From positions 3,347,072-3,411,071 of the forward strand of contig OY986965.1 of assembly GCA_963920575.1 (NCBI GenBank): 64,000 nt of DNA, given 5' to 3'. Numbering within the stretch: position 1 is the first letter of the stretch; every line of letters starts with the position of its first letter. The notes under the pieces are model-generated. The model saw only the letters and a program-made list of their open reading frames with translations. It was not told the DNA's origin and did not search any database. The stretch comes from Narthecium ossifragum. Its lineage: Eukaryota; Streptophyta; Magnoliopsida; Dioscoreales; Nartheciaceae. The position numbers and the translations under genes are program-made. This document shows positions 27,201-39,200 of the stretch, piece by piece.

Positions 27201-30200
27201 TGCCGCCAGAGGTCCACTCAATTCTTACAGAGTTTCAGGATGTTTTTCCTGATGACCTTCCTGACCACCCACCACCGATGCGTGACATCCAGCATGCTAT
27301 AGACTTAGTCCCATGAGCCACCCTTCCAAATCTCCCACATTATCGCATGAACCCTTTTGAGCATGCTGAATTACAACGACAGGTAAACGAGCTCTTACGC
27401 AAGGGGTTTGTTCGTGAGAGTTTGAGTCCATGTGCGGTACCAGCCCTCCTTACACCTAAAAAGGATGGATCGTGGCGAATGTGTGTGGATAGTTGAGCCA
27501 TTAATAAAATCACGGTCAAGTATCGCTTCCCCATACCAAGGTTGGATGACATGTTGGATATGATGGCGTGCGCTACCATTTTTTCCAAAATTGACTTAAA
27601 AAGCGGCTACCATCAAATTCAGGTTCGCCCTGGGGATGAATGTAAAACCGCCTTCAAGATCAAGGATGGTTTGTACGAATGGCTCGTGATGCCTTTTGGA
27701 CTATCAAATGCTCCAAGTACTTTCATGCGAGTCATGACTCAAGTACTCTGTCCTTTTATGGGGAAATTCTTGGTTGTGTACTTTGATGATATTCTCATCT
27801 ATAGTCAGTCCAAGGAGCAACATCTACCCATCCGCGACAAGTCTGTGCTGTCTTGAGGACGGAAAACTTGTACACCAATCTCAAGAAGTGCTCGTTTCTC
27901 ACTACTAGTGTAGATTTCTTGGGATAAATTGTCTCCTCCGATGGATTAACCGCTGACCCCAACAAAATCAAAGCGATCACTGAATGGCCTGAGCCAAAAA
28001 CTATCACTGATGTGCGTAGCTTCCATGGACTTGCCACTTTCTATCGGCGTTTCATCAAGGGGTTCAGTACCATCATGGCCCCCTTGACAGACTGTCTCAA
28101 ATTAAGTGAGTTTCACTGGACGAAAGTTGCCGCCATGGCCTTTCACGAAATCAAACAAAAAATGACGCAGACCCCTGTGATGCACCTCCCAGACTTTGTG
28201 AAGGCATTTGAAGTGGAATGTGATGCATCTGGCATCGGTATTGGTGGAGTGCTAAGTCAGGAACGACAGCCAGTCGCTTTTTTCAGTGAGAAATTAAATG
28301 ATGCCAAGCAAAAATATTCCACCTACGACAAGGAATTTTATGCAGTGGTTCAAGCCTTGCGGTATTGGCGACATTATCTACTACCATACGAATTCGTCCT
28401 CTACTCCGACCATGAGGCCCTGCGTTTTCTCAACTCCCAGAAGAAGTTGAACCCTCGACGTGCTCGTTGGGTTGAATTCTTACAGGAGTACACCTTTGTT
28501 TTGAAACACCGTTCGGGCGTCGCGAACAAGGCTGCAAATGCGTTGAGTCGGCGGCTCACTGTACTTTCTACAATGAGTACTAAAATCATTGGATTCGACC
28601 GACTCAAAGAAGATTATGATTATTGTCCAGATTTTCAAGCAACTTTTCAAACCCTTACGAGTGGGCGTGGATCCGCGGTTGATGATTTTTCCTTACGGGA
28701 TGGGTATCTATTCAAGGCTAACAAACTTTGCATCCCCAAGTCTTTCGTGCGAGATTTCCTAATCTGGGAAGTGCATGCCGGCGGTCTTTCTAGCCATTTC
28801 GGCCGATATAAGACTCTTGCAGAAGTTGAGCGCCAATTCTATTGGCCAGGACTAAAACGCGATGTCTCCAAAATCACCGGTCAATGTCGTGCTTGTCAAC
28901 TAGCCAAACACCGCCGACAAAATACGGGCCTCTACACTCCACTTCATGTCCCTGATCGCCCGTGGCAAGACGTTAGTATAGATTTTGTGCTTGGTCTCCC
29001 GCGCACTTTCAAAAAGCACGATTCCATTTTCGTCGTCGTCGATTGTTTTTCCAAAATGGCTCACTTCATCCCGTGCACCAAAACTTCTGATGCCTCCAAG
29101 ATCGCACGCATTTACTTTGATGAGATCGTTAAGCTCTATGGTCTTCCTAAAACAATCGTGTCTGATCGGGATGTCCGCTTCACAAGTTACTTTTGGAAAA
29201 CCCTGTGGCATCTAGTCGGCACCAAACTTAAGTTTTCATCTGCATATCATCCTCAAACGGATGGCCAAACTGAAGTCATCAATAGGAGCCTTGGTAACCT
29301 CCCGCGATGCCTTGTGGGTGACTGTGCTCGGAACTGGGATGTGATCCTTCCTCGTGCCCAATTTGCCTATAACAGCTCCGTTAACATGTTTATTGGCATG
29401 AGCCCTTTAAAGGTCGTGCATGGTTACCAACCCAGAAAGCCTTTAGATCTTTTGCCCATGGCGCCCCATGTTAGAATTTCCGACTCCGCGCATGCATTTG
29501 CACGCCATATTCATGATTTGCATCAAGAGATCAACAAACGAATTCACACAAGTAACATTCAATATAAATTACATGCTGATTCTCGTAGGCGTTTTAAAGA
29601 ATTTCATGTTGGGGATTATGTGATGATTCGTATTCGACAAGAGCGTTTCCCTCCTGGATCCTCTCATAAATTGCAGGCTCGTAGCGCTGGACCTTTCAAA
29701 GTGTTGCATAGGGTCGGAACGAATGCTTATGTTATTGACATCCCCTGATTATGGTATTAGCTCCACCTTTAATATTGAAGATCTCGTTGCTTACAATCAC
29801 CCTTCTATTATTCCTAATGACCCTTTCACTACACCCCTCCCTCCACCAGATGACCCCACTGTCCCAGACCCTACTCCTTTACCCTTGCCGCCCACACAAC
29901 CAGAGTTTGTTGATGCTATTTTAGATGAGCAGCTAGTTTCTACCAGCAGTGGCGGTACTCAGCGTTTCCTGGTTCGTTGGCGAGGGCGTCCCGACAGTGA
30001 TGCCACCTGGATCACCCGTGAGGAGTTGCAGCAGCTTGACCCGGATCTCTTGGAGTACCACCAGAGCCACACCTTTGCCCCAGCGACCGCGTCGAGTTCT
30101 TCCCCCAGGAGAGTTGGTGGGGACACCAGATGGGCGCCGCCCATTACCCGTGTCTACAGGTGGCGCCAGGGACTCATCCAACCACCCTCACTATGGTTGG

Positions 30201-33200
30201 ATGATTACATGTGATCTGCGGATTCAGTTTTTCACCTGTTGACTTGGCTCTTTTAACGCAGTATCAGGACTGTACTCCCTATACTCGACAGGGTCGAGTT
30301 CTTTTCACCCCGGGAGAATTGATGCGGACATCAGATCCAGATTGGGATACGGGTCGAGTCAGATGTCATTGTTATATTTTGGACTGGAACCCTTAGTCTG
30401 GGTCAAGTCATGTTGTATTTGGACTTGAACCACTTTGATCAAGTCATGTTATCTCTCCTATATAAGAGAGCCTTAGGTCTTGTATGGGATTATTGATGAA
30501 TGAAAACTATATGCTACTCTCTCTCTAACTCTCTCCTAATTCCTCTCCCTCTTCCTCCTTCTCCCTGGTTCTTTCTTCCTCCTTCCTCCCTCCCCTCTCC
30601 CCTGCCAGCTCTTCTCTCCCTGCTAGCTCTTTCTCAGCCAGCCGGCATCAGAATCACTAGTGCTACCCCTTCTACTTAGGTAACCCAAAGCCGACTATAC
30701 CTACTCTAGCAAGAGAGCAAACTGCGAACGGATCCTTCCACTTCTGTAACAAAGGCTCAAAGGCACAGTCAAAAGATAGCTTGTTTGGGCTTGGTTCTGA
30801 TAGTGGGGCCTCTTTGAACTTGCAAACTTGAATTCCATAGTGGAATTAAACCAACAAGTTCAAAAGGGGTGAAAAGCTAGGAAGTACTGACACTTGTAGC
30901 AACGGATCAGGTCCATGTTGACACTCGTTGGACACCAGTCCCGACACTTTTCCACATGTCTTTTTTTTCCCTAGGTCTGTCATGTAAGAGACAAATTATG
31001 GATGCACAGCAACACAGCTGATGTCATCTTCTCTATTGGTTGAAGTTTAGAGACAATATCAGATTTTAAAGTGACTCTCGTTCTTTCCTTCTTCCGCAAT
31101 CTAAAGCCTTAACCTCAAAATCTTAAGAGGGCAAGCAAGTTAATGCCGAAAATGGTGCATTGATCGATGTTGGCTATCGATGTTTAAGATGAAAAATACA
31201 TGATTTTTTATCCTTTATGTAGTCATGTATCTTTCCATGAAATATTCTTGTAATATTAAAAACTTTCTTTTATATGTGTCCCTGCCATGTTGTGTCCTAC
31301 ATTTTACTGAAATGGCTGTGTCAGCTTGTCTTTGTCGTGTCGTATTCATGTTTTGTGTTTCTCGGCAAAAAAGTTGCAATCAGATGTTGATGCACATATG
31401 TTTAGGAACCACATGAAAAGAAAACAGAGTAGGTATTTAAGAACATCAAACTAATTTCGGATCCAATAAGCGCAATGCATTAACTAACTCTAGAGTCTAC
31501 ACCATAATAATTAACATTGGAGTAATTTAATTATAAAATTCTGGGAAAGAAAAAATGGCATATGAAGCAGACTTACATGTGACTATGATAGCCAGAGAAT
31601 CAGGGACATATTACTGTTCATTTTTATGATAAGGGTTGATAAAAATGGAAAAAAAAGAATCATATACGGCTTACCTAATTGAGACAAAATTTCCATAGTC
31701 AACGAACTATGCTCCAAAGCCTTTGAGACTAGGTTAAGCTGGAGAATGTAGAGCAGAGAGAAATGTGCCTCACAAAATAGAATCAAAGTTTGGCGCATCT
31801 TTCCACTAATGGAATGGCTCAACAGAAACATTAAAAAGAAGCACACTGGAGCGCAAAAGATATAATGACCTTGATTAGTAACTCTGAAAATAAAAATGGT
31901 ACAGATATTGAATCAAGAACACTAGGAAACCATAAAGATACTAGGAAATTTAAGTTAAAGGGTGCACATAATGAGTACAAGATTCAAAGTGCCATAGTTA
32001 TGGCGGTTTAAATGCAAAAAGAAGCTTGTTAATGAAACAACAAGATCATGAACATATAAAAGGAGAATTAGAAATTAGCATATACTGATACTCAAATATT
32101 TCTATGCTCGAGGTCAAGTTCTCGCACTACGGATTTATGTTCCAACATTTTGTATCCTTGTAAACTATCATTTTAAATACTCTGGATATGCTATGAAATT
32201 CTTCTTGTCCCCATCAAATTTGGCAAAGATACACAGTTTACGGTTGTAAGGGCCTTGCTAACTACAGAAGAAACTAGGTAAAAAATGACGTCATTAGGTC
32301 ACGGATTACTGCTTTCGCAGTCAATTTTTGTTTAAGCAACACTGTATTAGTTTAAGAGACAAACTTTGTTTGATGCCCATTTTCAAAAGCTCAATCATAC
32401 TTACCTTAATAGACCTACTTAGGGTCTATACCCTTTATTATATTTCAAACACTGCACAGTCTATGGATATTGAAATCTCTTACATCAACTTAGCCTCTTC
32501 TAATGCCGACTTGTTAGATAGTTAACCCACAAAGGCTATATTAACCCAGTTGATCTCCTAGAAGTTCCATAAATACTCTTAATATGCTCTCTTCTAGTGC
32601 CAACTTTTGTAATATCTGACCATGCTTGATGCTTAAAACCAATTATTTTCAATCTTGGTTGCCTATACAACCTTTTAATCCACCTAAAACACCCAATATA
32701 CGTCTTGGAGGATCAAATGCCTATGCCGGACAATTAAAACCCCATGCCAGCCCATGCCCATTAGTACCAGTGGCACACGACAAGCACGGCACCTGAGCAC
32801 CGCTGTAGTCCTTGGTTTAAACCTATCTAAAAAGAACTGCCCACATGACAAAAACCTTAAAATGGTCATTACTAATTAAAATCCTAAAAGTTCAATGAAT
32901 AGAAATGGTACATTCAGTTGCAGCCCAACAAGGACTCGAAAATAAAATCTGCTCAGTTTTGCTCTTTCAATCAAGTATAAAGTAGACAAAACGAGATAAA
33001 GCAACCTAAAGCTGACTACTATTGCTTGTACTGGTTAAGAATTCAAACATTCCATCACATATATGACTAGATTGTTGCATTTTAATAGTGGTTTGCAAAT
33101 TTTCTAATTACTTAGAAGCGCTGTCTTCTGCAGAAAATAAGAGCAAACTATGTGTAGCATTATCCATCAAAACAAAATATGTAGAGCGACATCTGAAATG

Positions 33201-36200
33201 CAGTTGTTGTGTCAAGTGCCAACAAAATTAGTATAAAATAAATAAATATCTCGCAAAAGGCATATCTATGCAATAGGAACTGGACAATGAAGGGATGTTT
33301 CACCATACTGTAAACTGCATGTATGAAGCCAGCTTTTATGGAAAGAAGAAATATCAGTGCCAGAGTAATTGCTCGAGAACATTTCCGCATCCCCCATGCT
33401 ATTGTAGCTACAATCAATACCTTTGTGTCTTCTTTATCTGTCAGAAAAGTTAATGTGCCAGTGTATAAAATAGCAAATATTGGAAACAATGAGCGATGAG
33501 ACAAAGTATCCGATAAGTACAAGAAGCCAGAGTCAATGGAAAACATAATGAACAGTAATCAAATAAAGATAGCATTAAAAGACTCGAAGGAGCATGGATT
33601 GCCATGCCGGTGACACGCGCCGTGCCGGCAACCTACCGGCACAGTAGGCGGCACGGGGCGCGTTGTGTCAGGGCCTTGAGCCCATGACACGGGCCTTGGC
33701 GCGCGGCATCGGAAGTTGACGCGGCCAAGTGCCCGACAATGACTCATGGTCGGCGCCATCAGTCAAATGAGGCTAGGCGGCCTCAGGATAACATGCAAGG
33801 TGTCCATGCGCATCATCCCCAGCAATGACGCGAGGAATCTTGAAGATGACGCGGCGGTCCGAGCCATGGACAAAACTTATCGCGCCACAGGCGGATTCTC
33901 TCGTGCGGGACGCGGGCGAGCAAAACCAGCAAGGCGGCGAGCAACATGCGCGCGCCAAAGGAGCTTGGCGCGCGACATGACGCGATGCAACGCAGCACGA
34001 CGCGACAAGGCATGGCGCGACGCGCGCGCAGCACAACGACATTCAAGTCCGAGTGGGACTAGGAATCCTAGTTGGACTAGGACTCCAATTCCTAGTGCCA
34101 CTAGGACTTGGCGCATCTTGGCAAAGGCCATGGCAAGGCTTGGCGCGGGCAAAATCAAAGATGACGCGCGAGTCCTAGTCGAACTAGGACTCGGCGCGCC
34201 ATGGTGCGGCTAGCAGGACGCGTGAGGCCATGGGGAGCAATCCAGTCGTGCAAAAGCCTTAGTTCCAGTTGGACTGGGATCATGGAAGGACTTGATGCGG
34301 CAAAGGCAAGCTTTGGCGCGGGGAAAGTCCTTATTGCTCGGGAGTTCTAGTCGGACTAGGACACGACTCGCACCGACGGAAGACGGTTAGCCACGGAGGC
34401 TAAACCGTGCGTGCCATCAAGCTAATTCCACTTGGCCTAGGACTCCCATATGGGATGACACGGCAAATATGGAAGATGGCACGGGGGAAGTTGGTTATGA
34501 CTCGCTGAAATAGGAATGAGTCCTATTTCGAGTCGATATGCGATGGATCTTAGCAGATGCTATCCAAAGTCAAGTTGCACCGCAACTTGATGTCCTTCTT
34601 AGAGGGGAAAGCTGGAGCCGTCCTCTATATAAGGGGGATCCGACCATGATCAAGGGGATCTTGGACGGCGGCTTAGGGTTGGGTTCTCTTTGTAAATTGA
34701 GCGATTGTAACCAAGGGTTTGGGAAAGGGACTTGAGAGCTTCTTTGTAAGAATTGCAGCAATAAAGAGAGCAGGTGAATCCTTTGCCTACACCGTGTCTT
34801 CTTGTGTGTTTGCATGTGAAGAAGACGAAGGAGGGATTGTCAAGAGGAGTCTTGATGCCATCATTGGAAAGAACTCGAAGAAAATTTTCCGCTGCACTTT
34901 CCCAGTGACAATTGGCATCAAAGCTCGGTTGGAGATCAATGGCGAACTTTGTAGAGCTTCGTCAACGAATCAGCTAACTAGAAGAACGGATCGGAGATGA
35001 TACGGTGCAAGAGGTGCCTCCTCTTGCAACAAGGATGGCGACGGCTGAGCAAGGGATCGCAGCCTTGCAAGATGCATCTGTGGCCTTCAAGGAGGAGATC
35101 GAGGACAGAGTGGTGGCCTCGGCGGAGAACGTGTCAGGTATCTCTGCTCTCCTTGACCAGTTTATCGATCGGATCAATATCGAGCTCACGGTGCTCAAGC
35201 GAGCGGTGGCTCAGATGGAACCGCGGGAGGCTTCAGGCAAATTCCGAGTGCCTGAGCCTAAGTCCTTTGGCGGCATGAGAAACGCCAAAGAACTTGAGAA
35301 CTTTATCTGGGATCTCGAGCAGTACTTCGAAGCTGCTCACATCCAGGCGACAGATAAGGTTTCCGTTGCTGCCATGTACCTGTCCGGCGACGCCAAGCTG
35401 TGGTGGCGCACGAGGCTAGATGATGATGCCACGGCCGGACGTCCCAGGATTGCAACGTGGGACACCTTCATCAAGGAGTTGAAGGATCAATTCCTCCCTA
35501 ACAACACGGCGTGGATTGCTAGGGAGGCGCTCAAGAATTTGAAGCAGACGGGACTTGTCAGAGACTATGTGAAGACATTCAGTAGTCTCATGCTGGATAT
35601 CAAAGACATGTCCGAATCCGACAAGTTGTTCAATTTCTTGTCGGGGCTTCAGACGTGGGCGCAGGTCGAGCTGAGAAGACAAGGGGTGAAAGATCTCCCC
35701 TCAGCGATGGCTGCGGCGGATGCCTTGGTGGACTTCCGTCAGACCAAGCCGGTGGAGCAAAGCAACCGGCCACCCAAGCCTAAGGACAAGCCGAAGTCCA
35801 AGGGAGACAAAGGCAAGGGTAAAGCGCGGCCAAAGGAGAAGGAACGGGCCAAGCCACAGGAACCGGCCAGGAATCCTTCAGGGTGCTTCATATGCGGAGG
35901 ACCCCATTGGGCGAGAGAATGTCCGAAGCGTGAGAAGCTCAACGCACTAATCACTCAGGAAGGTGAGGAGCAGGACTCGCCAACATGGGTAAACCCTATC
36001 CAACTTCTCAATGCGATGAGGGCTAACCCTACTTCCGGATTGATGTATGTTCCAGTCACTCTTCAAGGCGTGAAGATGATGGCGATGCTAGACACAGGAG
36101 CCACTCATAATTTTCTAGCACAACATGCGGCAGGACATCTCAAGGCGAGATCACCACAAGTACTAACCGCATCAAAGCTGTTAACTCTGATGCGAAACCT

Positions 36201-39200
36201 GTTGTTGGTAGTGCTGCAGGTACACTAGTGGAGATCGGACCATGGAAGGCTTCCATGAACTTTTTGGTGGTGCCCCTCGATGATTTTGACATCATCCTGG
36301 GCAACGAGTTCTTCAGAAGCAGCAAGGCACTGCTCATGCCCTACATTAACGGCATGCTGCTCCCTGACGCGGAGAATCCCCACTTCGTGCAAGCGGTTGG
36401 ACCTGATGGAGCCAAGTCCAAAACGGGGCTGATCTCAGCGTTACAACTGAATGACGGCGTGCGAAAGGGCGAAGCCACCTTCTTGGTGACTTTGCACGAG
36501 CAATCTAGCTCGAGCGACGGAGCTGGCGCGCGGTGCGCAACAATTGGCGCGCGCAATGGAGGAGATGGCACGCAACAACTTGGAGTTGGCGCGGCCCAAG
36601 CGACATCGACAACATCGTCGACACCAGCGACACACAGCCATGGCGGACACGCATCAGCAAGCGCGGGACGCGCTCTGCTGGGGCCTGACGCGCGCCTGGC
36701 GTGCGAGCGGCCTGATGGGCTTCCTGACGCACTGGCTGGCATGACTCGGCAGCAGACTGATGCTGGCTGCACATCGCAGCCGCATCCTGGCGCACTGACC
36801 GTGACTCAGGCGGAGTCCTCGGCCAAAATACCTACGCCCATCCTTGATCTTTTGGAGGAGTTTCAGGATGTCATGCCGCCGCAGTTGCCCAAGCAACTTC
36901 CTCCCCGACGCGCGATTGATAATCGCATCGAGCTATTGCCCGGCACGCGCGCACCAGCCCAAGCTCCCTATCGTATGGCACCAGTGGAGCTTGTGGAGCT
37001 CAAGAAGCAACTCGAGGAGTTGCTTGACTCGGGGCTCATCAGGCCCTCACGATCACCCTTCGGCGCACCAGTACTATTCCAGAGGAAGAAAGATGGCTCC
37101 CTCAGGATGTGTATCGACTACCGAGCATTGAACAAGCTAATGGTCCGAGACAAGTACCCGGTTCCTTTGGCACATGACCTCTTTGACCGGCTGTCCAAAG
37201 CTCAGGTATTCTCTAAACTAGATCTTCGATCTGGTTATTGGCATGTGCGGATCGCGAAGGGAGACGAGGCCAAGACTACCTGCGTGACGCGGTATGGCGC
37301 GTTCGAGCTCCTAGTCATGCCGTTCGGCCTCACCAATGCACCAGCGACCTTCTGCCACCTGATGAACGACGTCCTCCACGACTTGCTCGATAAGTTCGTG
37401 GTGGTATACTTGGATGACATCGTCATCTACAGTGAGAGCTTGGAAGCTCACGTAGGACATCTACGACAGGTTCTTCAAAGGTTGAAGACGCATCAACTCT
37501 TCGTCAAGAAGGAGAAGTGCGAGTTTGCTGTGAAGGAAGTGTCCTTCCTTGGGCACTTGGTGAGGGGCGGCCAGGTGATGATGGACTCGCGGAAGATCGA
37601 TGCTATCTTGGATTGGCCGGCCCCAACCAAGGTGCCCGAGCTTCGATCGTTTCTTGGTCTAGCCAACTACTACAGGCGGTTCATCAAAGGCTATTCCAAA
37701 CAAGTAACTCCACTAACCGACCTTCTTAAGAAGGATAACCCGTGGTGTTGGACAAGGCAATGCAAAGAGGCGTTCCAGTTGATCAAGGAAGCCATTGCAA
37801 GCGAGCTTGTGCTAAGGCTCCCGGACTTCAATCTCCCTTTCGAAGTCCATACCGACGCATCTGATCGTGCTATCGGCGGGGTGCTGGTCCAGGAGGGACA
37901 CCCAGTGGCTTTCGAAAGCCGCAAGCTGAACGATGCGGAACAGCGCTACTCGGCACACGAGAAGGAGATGGTGGCGGTCATCCATTGCTTACGCACATGG
38001 CGCGTGTACCTTCTCGGCACCAAGTTCGTAGTGAAGACGGACAACGTGACGAACACCTACTTTCAAACTCAAAAGAAGCTTTCTCCGAAGCAGGCAAGGT
38101 GGCAGGAATTTCTTCAGGAGTTCGAGTTCAAATGGCAGCACAAACCTGAGCGGCATAACCAGGTTGCCGATGCGCTCAGCTGACAACAAGTTGCGGACTA
38201 TGTTGCAGCCTTGATCCGGGTCAATTCAGACATGTACAGCCGGATCAAGCTGGTGGCAAGCAACGATGCAAGCTACCAGAAGCTCATGAAGGAGGCACAA
38301 GACGGAGTCGTTAGGCGATTCTGGCTTGAGGACGGCATCCTCAAGGCCAAGGGCGGACGAATCCTGGTTCCACAGGGGAACTTGCGGGCTGAACTCATCA
38401 AAGAGTCACATGACTCAAGATGGGCGGGTCATCCAGGGCGAGAGAGCACGATGGCTCTCCTCAGTCGCAACTACTATTGGCCAAAAATGGAGGAGGACGT
38501 GGAGTTGCACGTGAAGACTTGCCCAGTGTGCCAACTGGACAAGACGGAGAGGAGGAAGCAAGCGGGCCTTCTTCAGCCCCTCCCCATACCCGACAGAATC
38601 ATGCAGTCCATCTCCATGATGGACTTCATCATGGGTCTTCCGAAAGTAGACGGGAAGTCTACAATCCTTGTGGTTGTAGACAGGTTCTCGAAGTACGCCA
38701 TCTTCATCCCGGCACCGAAGGGGTGCTCCTCTAACGTGACTGCTGATTTGTTTTTCAGGTATGTGGTGAAGTACTTCGGACTTCCCCGCGACATAGTCAA
38801 CGATCGTGATGGGCGGTTCCCTGGGAGGTTTTGGACCCATCTGTTCAAAATCATGGGCTCCCAGCTGAAGTTTTCGAGGCGAATCATCCACAAACCGACG
38901 GCCAAACCGAGCGCATCAACGCTTTGTTGGAGGAGTACCTCCGCCACTACTTGACGGCGAACCAGCGGAACTGGCTCGATCTTCTTGAAGTGGCCCAGTT
39001 CTCCTACAACTTACAGCGGTCATCATCGACAGGGAAGAGTCCCTTTGAGATAGTGCTCGGCCAACAACCGTTGGCTCCTCAAGACTTGGCGGCCCAAGAT
39101 GAGGCAGGATGTCCACCGGCATCCAGGTTCGCCAAAGACCATCAAGAGATGGTCGAGCAAGTCCAAGAGAGTCTTCTAAAGGCTCAGAAGAGGATGAAGA

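Larger units (their letters stand above)
23369..30650 (+). mobile_element. Ty3/gypsy chromovirus 1, complete but defective
   Basis: A 7.3-kb element in PIEZO intron 12, antisense to the gene. LTRs 23369-23690 and 30320-30650 begin TGATGCGG and end CCGGCATCA. Flanks GAATG / GAATC are a near 5-bp target duplication. The order is PBS, long leader, gag with zinc knuckle, protease, reverse transcriptase, RNase H, integrase, chromodomain. The LTRs differ by about five substitutions and a small indel (hand comparison), so the insertion is fairly recent. The pol frame is nevertheless broken in several places. Confidence 0.93.

Noticed and set aside
33746..34213. 155-codon frame, with a near-identical one at 39800-40267 and antisense partners
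   Set aside because: These lie inside the two LTRs, are Arg/Ala-rich in a GC-rich sequence and are open in several frames at once.
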